A DNA stretch of 64,000 nt from Paradesertivirga sp966210515. GTDB lineage: Bacteria > Bacteroidota > Bacteroidia > Sphingobacteriales > Sphingobacteriaceae. Every line of letters begins with the position of its first letter. The first letter of the stretch is position 1. Positions 8,701-18,014 of this stretch are shown one piece after another. The stretch spans positions 1 through 64,000 of the forward strand of contig CBIHLM010000011.1 in the NCBI GenBank assembly GCA_966210515.1, written 5' to 3'. The notes under the pieces were generated by a model. It worked only from the letters and a program-made list of their open reading frames with translations, was not told the origin of the DNA and did no database searches. Position numbers and translations under genes: made by a program.

Positions 8701-9839
8701 GCGGTCATGTAAGCGTATTAATTACCTTAACTGACAATAAGTCAAAAAAGAAACAATCTATTGAGATAAAGGTAATAGACAGCGGTATCGGAATACCCAA
8801 GGAAAAACAGGATAAAATATTTGAGCGGTTTTTCCAGAATGATGTCCCCGGCACAATGGTTAATCAAGGCAGTGGTATCGGATTGTCAATTACCAAAGAG
8901 TTTGTGAAACTGCACGGGGGAGATATTAAAGTTGAAAGTGAAACGGGAGAAGGTAGCTGCTTTACCGTTACTTTACCTCTCACAGTCTCCGAAAATCTAC
9001 CACAGGATTCTTTTGTGAAAAATGATGATTTGGTGTTAAATCATGATAGTAAAGCGAGTGGTAAAAAACTCACCGTTTTATTGGTAGAAGATAATGACGA
9101 CTTCAGGTTCTATCTCAAAGACAATCTGAAAGAGTGTTTCCATATTATCGAAGCATCCAATGGCAAAGAGGGCTGGCAAAAGGCATTAGCACTGCATCCA
9201 AATCTGGTGGTAAGTGATATCAGTATGCCTGAGATGGATGGAATTGCTTTGTGCCGTAAAATTAAACTGGATCCAAGAACTTCACATTTGCCGGTTGTGT
9301 TACTAACGGCCTTAACAGGAGAAGAGCAACAGTTAAAAGGATTGGAAACTGGAGCTGCAGATTATCTGACCAAGCCTTTTAATTTTGAAATACTGCTTTC
9401 TAAAATAAAAAATATTCTCTCACAGCAGGAATCCATGCGCAAAACTTATCAGAAACAAGTGGAAGTAAAGCCCTCAGATATCGTGGTTGATTCTCCTGAT
9501 GAAGTTTTTATTCAAAAAATTCTGCAGGTGGTGGAGAAAAATATTTCCAATCCTGATTTTTCTGTTGAAGAATTAAGCAGCGAAATGTACATGAGCCGCG
9601 TAACGCTTTACAAGAAGATTCTGGCAATTACCGGTCAAACGCCCGTAGAGTTTATAAGAATAGTTCGTATTAAGCGTGCTGCCCAGCTATTAGAAAAAGG
9701 ACATCTGACAATATCTCAAGTAGGATACAAGGTCGGATTTAAAAGTCAGAAATATTTTGTTCGCTCATTTAAAGCAGAGTTCAATATGCTCCCTTCAGCC
9801 TATATTGAAAAAGTTAGAATGCAGAGCGCAGCACAGTAA
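5721..9839 (+). CDS. Hybrid two-component system sensor kinase/response regulator (HTCS)
   Basis: This 1372-residue protein senses a glycan breakdown product and switches on the adjacent utilisation locus. Domains in order: signal peptide (about 1-21); periplasmic reg_prop beta-propeller repeats with many LWIGT-like strands (about 25-700); Y_Y_Y domain (about 716-811); one membrane helix (about 813-832); HisKA with VSHEFRTP, phospho-acceptor His870; HATPase_c with N-box LLSNSFKFT and GSGIGLSI; receiver domain with LLVEDNDD and phospho-acceptor Asp1166; AraC-type DNA-binding domain (about 1265-1366). All catalytic boxes appear intact. It is the first gene of the locus and reads in the same direction as the SusCD operon, 4.1-kb enzyme genes following. 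The ligand is inferred to be a xyloglucan oligosaccharide. Confidence 0.95.
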   Translation: MYRNLFLVCIAFIFCGGVWGQNVQYQFSHLDITKGLSNNQVTAIFKDSRGFMWFGTMTGLNRYDGFKFKVFKHNHRDSTSINDDFIESIQEGPEGKLWILTRHGFNIYNPLTENFDRNVNKYLSRISIVSEGLNVIKKGKDGSFWFVNANLGIYRYNPATKKTFHFFSKKNDKSSIYSNSVSSIVEASDGDFWVIYTDGVLDRINHRTNKVNYRSYTLKNQNFPKTINYEMAIDGQGDLWMYGNGSDIGLYYYNHQTKQFNHFNKNSASGRLNSNIVNNVIQDNTGLIWIATDHGGVNLLEKEDFKIKYLTNREDDKKSVGQNSITSMFKDKSGIIWIGTYKRGVSFYHQDIIKFPLIRRHASDPNSLPYEDVNRFVEDIKGNLWIGTNGGGLIYFDRKANKFSQYKHSTTNSNSLSNDVVVSLCIDHQQKLWIGTYFGGLDCFDGKTFTHYRHNERDPNSISDDRVWEIFEDSNRTLWIGTLNGGLNRFDREKKIFYHYKLGSNTVSSNYTSAISEDKEGNLWLGGTNGIDVLLKKSKRFKNFKRIDTVPSSLIHDNVSNMLIDSRGLVWAATREGLSMLNPKTNRFRNFQKEDGLPDNTVIDIQEDYNHNLWLSTSDGLSNLIVSRGKTGALSFSFKNYDETDGLQGLEFNESASLRTRKGELIFGGANGFNIFDPSTIRSSRNQPLLVLTDFQVFNRSVKPGDEINGHEILNKSITTSDSVVLRYNENVFSIEFAALNFFNTEKVKLQYMLQGFDNDWLTAENKVRKATYTNLDPGDYTFKVRATNEEGIFGGKELRFHIKVLPPFWRTTLAYFIYILLAGLALFTLRRRGIQKIKRQFEIEQERQQAKRMHELDMMKIKFFTNVSHEFRTPLSLILAPVEKMLKQTEEPEQVRQMQMINRNAKRLLNLVNQLLDFRKMEVQELKLHPKSGDIIKFIKEISFSFSDVAEKKNIAFVFDSEIEVLETRFDHDKIERILFNLLSNSFKFTSECGHVSVLITLTDNKSKKKQSIEIKVIDSGIGIPKEKQDKIFERFFQNDVPGTMVNQGSGIGLSITKEFVKLHGGDIKVESETGEGSCFTVTLPLTVSENLPQDSFVKNDDLVLNHDSKASGKKLTVLLVEDNDDFRFYLKDNLKECFHIIEASNGKEGWQKALALHPNLVVSDISMPEMDGIALCRKIKLDPRTSHLPVVLLTALTGEEQQLKGLETGAADYLTKPFNFEILLSKIKNILSQQESMRKTYQKQVEVKPSDIVVDSPDEVFIQKILQVVEKNISNPDFSVEELSSEMYMSRVTLYKKILAITGQTPVEFIRIVRIKRAAQLLEKGHLTISQVGYKVGFKSQKYFVRSFKAEFNMLPSAYIEKVRMQSAAQ

Positions 9840-10276
9840 CATTCACAAATCATTATCTGATAGAATTTCTATTTTATTCTGTTCCTGTAAATAATTCAGC
9901 CAATCTGGATAAAGGAATTAAGTCGATCTACACACGGGACTTAATGAGCTGCGACCTCTATTAAATTTCTTAAAGAATTTAACATTGTTCAGGTGAATAA
10001 ATGTTGCATTTAGAGGTGCCATTTGATAAGTTTTTAGCCATTCTAAATTTGGTTTTTGATGAATAATTTCGGTATATTTAGTATAAGATGTTTATTGTCA
10101 GTTATTTAGCATTGATTAACATTTGTGCCCCTATTTATAAACAAGAATAAGCTAGCCACTCAGTAATTTTAGTTCCAATGAAACCAATCAGGCATGTGGC
10201 TGATTGAACGTTTCTAAACCAAATTTTATTTAAACCAATTATTTGAGCCGTGTGGCTGGTAAAATCCTTTAGAGTT
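9840..10276 (+). promoter_or_regulatory. 437-base AT-rich intergenic region before the GH31 gene
   Basis: No gene is visible here. A possible promoter is TTTG (10048-10051), 21 bases, then TATATTTA (10073-10080, one mismatch to TAnnTTTG). If used, it would give a leader of about 190 bases, long enough for post-transcriptional control. The 8-mer TGTGGCTG occurs twice (about 10195 and 10251). This is the natural place for binding by the HTCS AraC domain, but no operator can be named from the sequence alone. Confidence 0.35.
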
Positions 10277-13117
10277 ATGTTGAAAAATTTGATGGTTTTT
10301 GTTTTTGGTGGACTAATAAGTGTTGGCTCTTTATGGGCTCAACCCGGGAGCTATAAAAAATCAGACAAGGGAGTGTTGATTAATCTGCCTGATAACGCAG
10401 AGTGTTCTTATTTGAAATTGGAGGTAATATCTGATAACATCATTCACGTTGTTGCTTCGGCAAAAGACGCTGCTGTTTCTCCCGCCAGTTTAATGATAAG
10501 CGACAGTGGTCCTAAATCTGTAAAGTGGACGATAAATCAAAAATCCGATCAGCTTTATTTAACTACAGCTTCTTTAGTTGTTCAGGTCTCTTTAGCTTCA
10601 GGAACACTTGAATTTAGAGATTTAAAAGGAAAGGCCATTTTATTAAATGGCAGTAGAACTTTAACGCCCGTATCTTATAACGGAGAATCAACATATTCCA
10701 TTAAACAAGTATTTCAGGTGGCACCAGATGAAGGTTTTTATGGATTAGGCCAACATCAAAATGGAACGATGAATTATCGTGGGCAACAGGTAGAATTATT
10801 GCAAAACAATACTGAAGTAGCTGTTCCATTTTTAGTATCCAGTAAAAATTATGGTATACTTTGGGATAATTACTCGATTACCAGAGTGGGGGATGTAAGG
10901 GAATATCAGCCCTTATCGACTTTGAAACTTCTATCAAAAGACGGAGCGTCAGGCTGGTTAACTGCCACCTATAATTCAAAGGAACAGAAACCTCCGATTA
11001 TCCGTTCCGAATCAGTAATTGATTATTCTTATTTAAAAGATCAAAAGAAATTCCCTGAGGGGTATAAGCTTGCTGGTGGTCTTATTACCTGGGAAGGATC
11101 GTTTGTATCTCCTTATTCGGGCGTTCATAATTTTCTAACCAAATACGGGGGCTACCTTAAGATATGGATTGATGGAAAGAAAGTTGCTGATAAATGGCGC
11201 CAGGCATGGAATCCCGGAACAGAATTAACCAGTTTAGATGTTGTCGAGGGTAAAAACTATTCATTAAAAATCGAATGGAAGCCGGATGGGACCGAATCTT
11301 ATATTTCAATGAATTGGTTGAGCCCCATTCCCGAAAAAGATAAAAACAATTTTGCTTTTCAGTCCGAAGCTGGTGATGCTATTAACTATTATTTTATTTA
11401 TGGTAAAAATGCTGACGAGGTAATTAGCGGATACCGCACATTGACCGGTAAAGCTACAATGTTACCTAAATGGGCAATGGGCTTATGGCAAAGCCGCGAA
11501 CGCTATAAAACACAAGCCGAGATTCTGAATACAGTAAAAGAGTTCAGGAACAGAAAAATTCCTCTGGATAATATCGTGTTAGATTGGTCGTATTGGAAAG
11601 AAGATCAATGGGGTAGTCAAAAGTTTGACGAAACCCGGTTTCCCGACCCTTCAGGGATGATTAAAGAGCTTCATGAGAAATACAATACCCGCTTCATGAT
11701 CTCGGTATGGGCTAAATTTTATGAAGGGATAGATAGTTATAAAGAATTTGATAAAAATGGCTGGCTTTATAAGAGAAACATCCTTGACGGAAGACTGGAC
11801 TGGATTGGAAAAGGTTACAAGAATACCTTTTACGACGCTTATAATCCTGAAGCACGCAAGGGATTTTGGAATTTACTTAACCAGCATTTATACTCAAAAG
11901 GTATCGACGCATGGTGGATGGACGCATCAGAACCAGATATTCACTCAAATTTAGATATCGCCAGCAGAAAAGAAATAACTAACCCTAATTACCTTGGTTC
12001 GTCAACTAAATATTTTAACGCCTTTCCCTTACAAAATGCTAAAGGAATTTATGAAGGTCAGCGTGCAACGAATCCAAACAATAGAGTTTTTATTCTTACA
12101 CGTTCTGCTTACGCTGGCTTACAACGTTACGGCGCTGCAACCTGGAGTGGCGATATAGCTTCCCGATGGGAGGATTTTAAAGCTCAAATACCGGCGGGTA
12201 TAAACTTTTCTTTATCAGGAATACCATACTGGACAACTGATATTGGCGGGTTTGCGGTAGAAAAACGCTATGAAGATGCTACGGGAAAAGATTTGGACGA
12301 ATGGCGCGAATTACAAACCCGCTGGTATCAGTTCGGAGCGTTTACCCCTTTATTTAGAGTACACGGGCAGTTGCCATACCGTGAAATTTACAATATAGCT
12401 CCCGAAAGTCATCCCGCATACCAGAGCATGCTTTATTATAACAAACTGCGCTATCGTTTAATGCCCTACATCTATTCAATGGTTGGCAAAACTTATCATG
12501 ATGATTATACCATTATGCGCGGGTTAATTATGGACTTTCCAAACGACAACTCGGTTAAAAATATAGGCGACCAGTACATGTTCGGACCCTCTCTTTTAAT
12601 CAATCCGGTATACCAATATGGTGCAAAAAGTAGGGAGCTGTATTTACCAGGAGGTACAAACTGGTATGATTTATACACCGGAAAATTTTTAGCTGGCGGA
12701 AAATCCATTACCGCTGAAGCTCCTTATGAAAAGATGCCTGTGTATGTAAAAGAAGGTTCCATAATACCTTTCGGTCCAGAGCTGCAATATACTTCCGAAA
12801 AGCCGGCTGACTCACTCACTTTGTTTGTATACACTGGTAAGGATGGCTCTTTTACTTTGTATGAAGATGAAGGAACTAACTATAGCTATGAGAAAGGAGA
12901 GTTTTCGACGATCTCATTTTTGTACAGTGAAAAATCACGAACCTTATCAATAAAAAATCGTAAGGGAATTTATCCTGAGATGTTAAAAAACAGAGTTTTT
13001 AATGTGATTTGGATAAGTAAAACTTCCGAAACTCCTTTTAATCTTAATATAAAACCAATGGAAACAATTGTCTATTCCGGCAAAGAAGTGCATGTAAAAA
13101 TGAATAATAATCAATAA
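10277..13117 (+). CDS. GH31 family enzyme with PA14 insert, probable alpha-xylosidase
   Basis: Starting at ATG 10277 (a GTG at 10250 is in frame but would spoil the signal peptide), the protein has 946 residues and a signal peptide ending SLWAQ. After the N-terminal GH31 beta-sandwich comes a PA14 insert (about 240-365: KKFPEGYKLAGGLITWEG through MNWLSP), then the catalytic barrel. WWMDASEPD carries the nucleophile Asp549 and WSGDIASRW the acid/base Asp626. A PA14-bearing GH31 of this size is the layout of alpha-xylosidases that act on xyloglucan oligosaccharides, such as Cellvibrio Xyl31A and the Bacteroides ovatus XyGUL enzyme. It sits between the regulator and SusC. Alpha-glucosidase activity cannot be ruled out. 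Confidence 0.88.
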   Translation: MLKNLMVFVFGGLISVGSLWAQPGSYKKSDKGVLINLPDNAECSYLKLEVISDNIIHVVASAKDAAVSPASLMISDSGPKSVKWTINQKSDQLYLTTASLVVQVSLASGTLEFRDLKGKAILLNGSRTLTPVSYNGESTYSIKQVFQVAPDEGFYGLGQHQNGTMNYRGQQVELLQNNTEVAVPFLVSSKNYGILWDNYSITRVGDVREYQPLSTLKLLSKDGASGWLTATYNSKEQKPPIIRSESVIDYSYLKDQKKFPEGYKLAGGLITWEGSFVSPYSGVHNFLTKYGGYLKIWIDGKKVADKWRQAWNPGTELTSLDVVEGKNYSLKIEWKPDGTESYISMNWLSPIPEKDKNNFAFQSEAGDAINYYFIYGKNADEVISGYRTLTGKATMLPKWAMGLWQSRERYKTQAEILNTVKEFRNRKIPLDNIVLDWSYWKEDQWGSQKFDETRFPDPSGMIKELHEKYNTRFMISVWAKFYEGIDSYKEFDKNGWLYKRNILDGRLDWIGKGYKNTFYDAYNPEARKGFWNLLNQHLYSKGIDAWWMDASEPDIHSNLDIASRKEITNPNYLGSSTKYFNAFPLQNAKGIYEGQRATNPNNRVFILTRSAYAGLQRYGAATWSGDIASRWEDFKAQIPAGINFSLSGIPYWTTDIGGFAVEKRYEDATGKDLDEWRELQTRWYQFGAFTPLFRVHGQLPYREIYNIAPESHPAYQSMLYYNKLRYRLMPYIYSMVGKTYHDDYTIMRGLIMDFPNDNSVKNIGDQYMFGPSLLINPVYQYGAKSRELYLPGGTNWYDLYTGKFLAGGKSITAEAPYEKMPVYVKEGSIIPFGPELQYTSEKPADSLTLFVYTGKDGSFTLYEDEGTNYSYEKGEFSTISFLYSEKSRTLSIKNRKGIYPEMLKNRVFNVIWISKTSETPFNLNIKPMETIVYSGKEVHVKMNNNQ

Positions 13118-13165
13118 ACCTAAATGACCTAATATGAATAAAACAAGTACAAAAAAAACCTAACA

Positions 13166-13205
13166 CTTTTCATGAATGGCTGAGAAGCTTTTCACCAATG
13201 AAAAG
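13166..13205 (+). repeat. Inverted repeat in the SusC leader
   Basis: CTTTTCAT (13166-13173) and ATGAAAAG (13198-13205) form a perfect 8-bp stem with a 24-base loop, ending 48 bases before the SusC start codon. It may be a leader hairpin, a weak terminator after GH31, or a target for an antisense small RNA as known for other SusC leaders. Confidence 0.5.
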
Positions 13206-13253
13206 AAAAATCCTATAAACCAATTTATTAGTAACTGATCAATTTAAATTACA

Positions 13254-16200
13254 ATGATAATAAGAGAAAAAAGAAGGCTAAAAGTCTTTCTGTGGACACT
13301 AATTTCCATGTTTATGTTTAGTCAGCTAGGCTATGCACAAGAAAAAAGCATTACGGGGAAGGTTACGAGTGGGGAAGATAACCAAAGCTTACCTGGTGTA
13401 AGTGTTAAATTAAAAGGTCAATCAACAGGTGTTGTCACCGATATTAACGGTAACTATCGTATTAACGCAAATTCTTCCGATGTACTTGTATTTAGTTCTA
13501 TCGGGTTAAAAACTCAGGAAATAAGGGTTGGAGATAAAAGTGTTATTAATGTTTCACTTGTTAGCGATGCCACTTCACTAACGGAAGTAGTGGTAAATGT
13601 TGGTTATGGTGTTCAGAAGAAAAAGCTTACCACCGGTGCCAATTTACAGGTGAAAGGCGAAGATATTCAAAAACAAAGTAGTACCAATGCATTGCAAGCC
13701 TTACAAGGACAAACACCAGGGGTGCAAATCACTACAAGTTCAGGCCAACCGGGGTCTGGTTTAAATGTTATTATTCGGGGAAAAGGTACCATTGGTAACT
13801 CAGGACCTTTATATGTAGTTGATGGATTATTTAATGTAGATATTTCAGCTATAAATCCGGCAGATATTGAAAGTATTGATGTGTTAAAAGATGCAGCTTC
13901 TGCCGCTATTTACGGATCGAATGCTGCTAATGGGGTAGTCCTTGTTACTACTAAAACTGGAAAAAAAGGAACCCGTTCGTCTATTACTTTTGATGCCTAT
14001 ACAGGAGTTCAACAATTAGAGAACAAAGCAAGGCTGCTAAATTCGCAAGAGTTTGCTACTATCATGAATGAAGCGGCAGTTAATTCTGGAAAAGCACCAA
14101 TATTTACCAATGATAGTATTGCCAAAATGGGTTTAGGAACCGATTGGCTTGATCAAATGTTTGTAAAAAACGCAGCTACCAAGAATTATGTTTTTGGAGC
14201 TCAGGGTGCTAGTGAGGGTTCGGTTTATTCGGCATCCTTATCGTACACAGGCCAGGAAGGTTTGGTCGGCGGCAGAGATATCTCGAATTACGACCGCTAT
14301 AACTTTAGGGTAAACACTGAACACAATTTATATAAAGATGTAATAAAAATTGGGCAGCACCTAAATTTTGCTTATACAAAAACCAACGGAATTGGGGTGG
14401 GCGGCCAGTATAATAATACTCTAAGAAGTGCTTTTAGTACCAGTCCATTTTTAAAAATGTATGATGAAGATGGCAATTATTTCAATAATGATGTGGCAGG
14501 GGTGTGGAACCGCGGTGAAGCAAATCCGTATGCAGAGATGGTTTTAAACAATCAAAACCGAAATAACGATCAAAAGCTGTTCGGAGATATTTATGCCTCG
14601 GTTACACCCATAAAAGGTTTAACCTTCAGAACCAGCTTGGGGATCAACTATGGAAGCAACGAAGGCCGCTCCTTCTTTCCTATCTATCGTCTTTCGCAAT
14701 TCTCTTTCAGAAATAATACAGTTGTCAACCAATCAATGGGTAAAAACAAAACCATCCAATTTGACAACTTGCTTAGCTATAAGTTTGATTTAAAGAATAC
14801 CCACAATTTTGAATTAATGGCGGGCTCAACCTCTATTTCAAGTGATGGGTCTGGTATGTTTGGAAGTAACCAGGACTTGGTTTTTGCAGACCTTGACCAC
14901 GCTTATTTAAACAATGCTACTAATAAAGATGGTACAGCGCTAAGTCTGAATGGTTCACCCTGGGAGGCTAAACAATTATCATACTTCGGAAGACTGCAGT
15001 ATAATTACAGAGAAACCTACTTGTTGAATGCTACTTTCAGGGCAGACGGCTCTTCTAACTTTGCAGAAGGCCACCAATGGGGATATTTTCCTTCAGTTTC
15101 GGCAGGCTGGGTAGCTACAAACGAAACCTTTTTAGCCAATAGCCGCAATTGGTTGGATTTCTTAAAAGTGCGCTTGAGCTGGGGACAGGTAGGAAACCAG
15201 AACGTGGGTGGATATAATTATTTAGCTCCAATACAATTACGCAATACCAACTATTCATTTGGTACTGTTGAAGGAGAACTTACTCCCGGTGCATTTCCAA
15301 GCAGGCTAGCAAACCCGGATATTAAGTGGGAAACCTCAGAGCAAACCAATATTGGAATTGATGCTCGTTTTTTAAGCAATAAATTTAATCTAAATGCTGA
15401 TTACTATATTAAAAAGACTAAAGACTGGTTAATACAGGCACCAGTTTTAGCTACCGCAGGCGCCGATGCTCCTTTTATAAATGGAGGAAATGTTAAAAAC
15501 TCCGGAATTGAGCTTGCCTTAACATATAATAATAAGGTTGGTGCATTTAATTATTCTGTTGGTGTAAACGGTGCTTATAATAAGAATACAATCGGCAGTA
15601 TCCCAACCGATGACGGTATAATTCATGGAAATACAAATTCCTTATATGCTAACTCGCCAGAGTTCTACAGGGCTGAAAACGGTTATCCGGTTGGGTATTT
15701 CCGTGGGTTTAAAACTGCCGGTGTTTTTCAAACAGAAGAAGAGGTAGCAGCTTACAGATCAACATCGGGTAAACTTATTCATCCGACTGCGGCTCCGGGA
15801 GATGTGAAATTTGTGGATATTAATGATGATGGAATTATCAACGACGCTGATAAGACCCTGATTGGGGATCCAAATCCCGACTATACCATTGGATTAAATT
15901 TATCTGCAAACTATAAAGGTTTTGATTTCTACGTGCTTGCTTCAGGTGTTATGGGTAATCAGATTATGCAGTCATGGCACAACCAATCAAGTTCATTAGG
16001 AAACTATTCTGCAGCTATTTTAAATCGCTGGCATGGGCCAGGTTCATCCAATACTATGCCTCGTGTCACAGAAGACAACCGGAACTTTACACAAATCTCT
16101 GATTTGTATGTTCAAGATGGTGATTTTCTACGCATTAGTAACCTTACTATTGGATATGATTTATCTAAGGTTCTTAGAAAGAGTTATTTAGGTAAAGTTA

Positions 16201-16355
16201 GACTGTATGCTGCGGCTTTAAATCTAATTACTTTCACCAAATACGATGGTATGGATCCTGAAATTGGTTATGGCGAAGGCTTTTCTTCAGGAGTAGATTT
16301 GGGTTATTACCCTCGCCCGAGAACGTTGATGTTCGGTGCAAATGTTAGATTTTAA
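13254..16355 (+). CDS. susC: SusC-like TonB-dependent outer-membrane transporter
   Basis: This 1033-residue protein imports oligosaccharides across the outer membrane using TonB energy. It has a signal peptide (ending LGYAQ), a carboxypeptidase-D-like regulatory domain (about 30-110: ITGKVTSGEDNQSLPGVSVKLKG), a TonB-box region (LTEVVVNVGYGVQKKK), a plug (about 120-230: ALQGQTPGVQI, GPLYVVDG, SIDVLKDAASAAIYGSNAANGV) and a 22-strand barrel ending YPRPRTLMFGANVRF with the expected terminal phenylalanine. It is followed after 20 bases by SusD. It lacks an N-terminal extension that would link it to an anti-sigma system, consistent with HTCS control. Confidence 0.96.
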   Translation: MIIREKRRLKVFLWTLISMFMFSQLGYAQEKSITGKVTSGEDNQSLPGVSVKLKGQSTGVVTDINGNYRINANSSDVLVFSSIGLKTQEIRVGDKSVINVSLVSDATSLTEVVVNVGYGVQKKKLTTGANLQVKGEDIQKQSSTNALQALQGQTPGVQITTSSGQPGSGLNVIIRGKGTIGNSGPLYVVDGLFNVDISAINPADIESIDVLKDAASAAIYGSNAANGVVLVTTKTGKKGTRSSITFDAYTGVQQLENKARLLNSQEFATIMNEAAVNSGKAPIFTNDSIAKMGLGTDWLDQMFVKNAATKNYVFGAQGASEGSVYSASLSYTGQEGLVGGRDISNYDRYNFRVNTEHNLYKDVIKIGQHLNFAYTKTNGIGVGGQYNNTLRSAFSTSPFLKMYDEDGNYFNNDVAGVWNRGEANPYAEMVLNNQNRNNDQKLFGDIYASVTPIKGLTFRTSLGINYGSNEGRSFFPIYRLSQFSFRNNTVVNQSMGKNKTIQFDNLLSYKFDLKNTHNFELMAGSTSISSDGSGMFGSNQDLVFADLDHAYLNNATNKDGTALSLNGSPWEAKQLSYFGRLQYNYRETYLLNATFRADGSSNFAEGHQWGYFPSVSAGWVATNETFLANSRNWLDFLKVRLSWGQVGNQNVGGYNYLAPIQLRNTNYSFGTVEGELTPGAFPSRLANPDIKWETSEQTNIGIDARFLSNKFNLNADYYIKKTKDWLIQAPVLATAGADAPFINGGNVKNSGIELALTYNNKVGAFNYSVGVNGAYNKNTIGSIPTDDGIIHGNTNSLYANSPEFYRAENGYPVGYFRGFKTAGVFQTEEEVAAYRSTSGKLIHPTAAPGDVKFVDINDDGIINDADKTLIGDPNPDYTIGLNLSANYKGFDFYVLASGVMGNQIMQSWHNQSSSLGNYSAAILNRWHGPGSSNTMPRVTEDNRNFTQISDLYVQDGDFLRISNLTIGYDLSKVLRKSYLGKVRLYAAALNLITFTKYDGMDPEIGYGEGFSSGVDLGYYPRPRTLMFGANVRF

Positions 16356-16375
16356 CTTTTATCGAAAATAAAATT

Positions 16376-17974
16376 ATGAAGACTTTTAATATATATATAC
16401 TGGCAATGTCTCTACTACTCGTGGGGGCATGCAAGAAAGATTTCCTGAATACAGAAGATGTAACTAACGCTACTGAGGAGAATTTTTATAAAACACCTGA
16501 AGACGGATTTAAAGCATTAGTAGGATGCTATGACGGATTACAACAAGTTTATGATAACGGAGTCGCTTTCCCTCTTGCTTCAGAAGTAATGTCTGACAAT
16601 GTTTTTGGAGGCACTGGTAATTCGGATGGATTTGGTTATCGGATGATGGATGAATTTGATAAGTCAGTTTCTCCTGTTGATGTAAACATGTTTTCTGGGA
16701 ATTGGATTGCTTATTATAAAGCTTTACTACGCTGTAATATGCTCATCAGTAAACTAGATCAGGTTAATTGGGGAGCTAATACAACTTTAAGGAATACATA
16801 TGAAGCTGAAACCCGGTTTATAAGGGCTTACTTGTACTTTGATATGGTGAGACTTTGGGGTAATGTTCCTTTACTTACGGCTCCTTCAAAAGAAAATGTT
16901 CCGCAAGCAAGCGCTGAAGAGATATATAAAGTAATAGCAGAAGATCTAAAATTTGCGGTCACAAATTTGCCTGCAACCTCTTTTGGTGCTCAAGCTCCAG
17001 CTACTTATGGTAGAGTAACCAAATGGGCGGCAGCAGCCTTAACTGGCCGTGTTTATTTGTTTTATACTGGGTATTATGCTAAACCTGATTTAGCTGGGGT
17101 GATAAGCAAGGGCGAAGCTTTAGGTTATCTAGAGAATGTTATTGCTGCTGGCGGTTTTGGGTTGGTAAGTAACTTTGCTCATTTATGGCCTGCTTCAGGT
17201 GCAAATTATGCTGGGGAAGATAATAAGGAGACCGTATTTGCTATTAAATATACTTTTACCAGTGATTATAATGGAAATACTGATGGAAACCATTGGTTGG
17301 TAATGAATGGTATTCGAGTTCAATCCCATCCTCCTTATGGAATGGGTTGGGGTGCATGTACAGTATCTCCAAAATTATGGGATGCATACAGCAGTACTGA
17401 TACCAGAAAAATAGCATCCATTATCTCCATAGCTGGTGAAAGTATCAACTTTACTAACCAAAAAGATCAGCGTGAGTATACTGGGTATTATACTAAAAAG
17501 TATACCCCCTTGGCAAGAGATTCTGCAGGAACTGCTATTTCAGTTACAGACGGCAAAGGAGCAAACAGCTTTCAAATCTCACAATTTCAAGATTTTGTAG
17601 CTATTCGTTACTCGGATGTTTTATTAATGGCTGCAGAGCTGGGTAGTCCCAATGCTCAGTCGTATTTCGATCAAGTAAGACAACGCGCTTATGGTGGAGA
17701 TTTCATTTCAATACCTGCAACACAAGCTAACATAATGGCAGAACGCCGTCTAGAATTTGCTTTCGAAGGTATCCGGTACTATGATCTTCTCCGTCAGGGG
17801 ATAAGTGTAGCCGCTGCTACAATTGCCGAAAGTACAACCGTTAAGAACGGAGGGGTGAGTACGACTAAAACTATTTCTGGTGCTAAAATAGCTGAAACAA
17901 AAGGATTTGTTCAAATTCCCTATGATCAGATTAATTTATCTCATGGTGTATTAGTTCAAAATCAGGGCTGGTAA
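16376..17974 (+). CDS. susD: SusD-like surface glycan-binding lipoprotein (RagB/SusD)
   Basis: The 532-residue product has a lipoprotein signal with LVGAC followed by KKDFL, typical of surface-exposed Bacteroidota lipoproteins, and caps the SusC barrel. The SusD fold is recognised by FLNTEDVTNATEENFYKTPEDGFKALVGCYDGL, the RAYLYFDMVRLWGNVPL helix (RagB signature), AAAALTGRVYLFY and the C-terminal ERRLEFAFEGIRYYDLLRQG. Length is normal. It is translated 20 bases after SusC in the same operon and precedes a second surface lipoprotein. Confidence 0.95.
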   Translation: MKTFNIYILAMSLLLVGACKKDFLNTEDVTNATEENFYKTPEDGFKALVGCYDGLQQVYDNGVAFPLASEVMSDNVFGGTGNSDGFGYRMMDEFDKSVSPVDVNMFSGNWIAYYKALLRCNMLISKLDQVNWGANTTLRNTYEAETRFIRAYLYFDMVRLWGNVPLLTAPSKENVPQASAEEIYKVIAEDLKFAVTNLPATSFGAQAPATYGRVTKWAAAALTGRVYLFYTGYYAKPDLAGVISKGEALGYLENVIAAGGFGLVSNFAHLWPASGANYAGEDNKETVFAIKYTFTSDYNGNTDGNHWLVMNGIRVQSHPPYGMGWGACTVSPKLWDAYSSTDTRKIASIISIAGESINFTNQKDQREYTGYYTKKYTPLARDSAGTAISVTDGKGANSFQISQFQDFVAIRYSDVLLMAAELGSPNAQSYFDQVRQRAYGGDFISIPATQANIMAERRLEFAFEGIRYYDLLRQGISVAAATIAESTTVKNGGVSTTKTISGAKIAETKGFVQIPYDQINLSHGVLVQNQGW

Positions 17975-18014
17975 GCAATAGCAATCAAAGGAATCACATT
18001 TTAATATTATTAAC

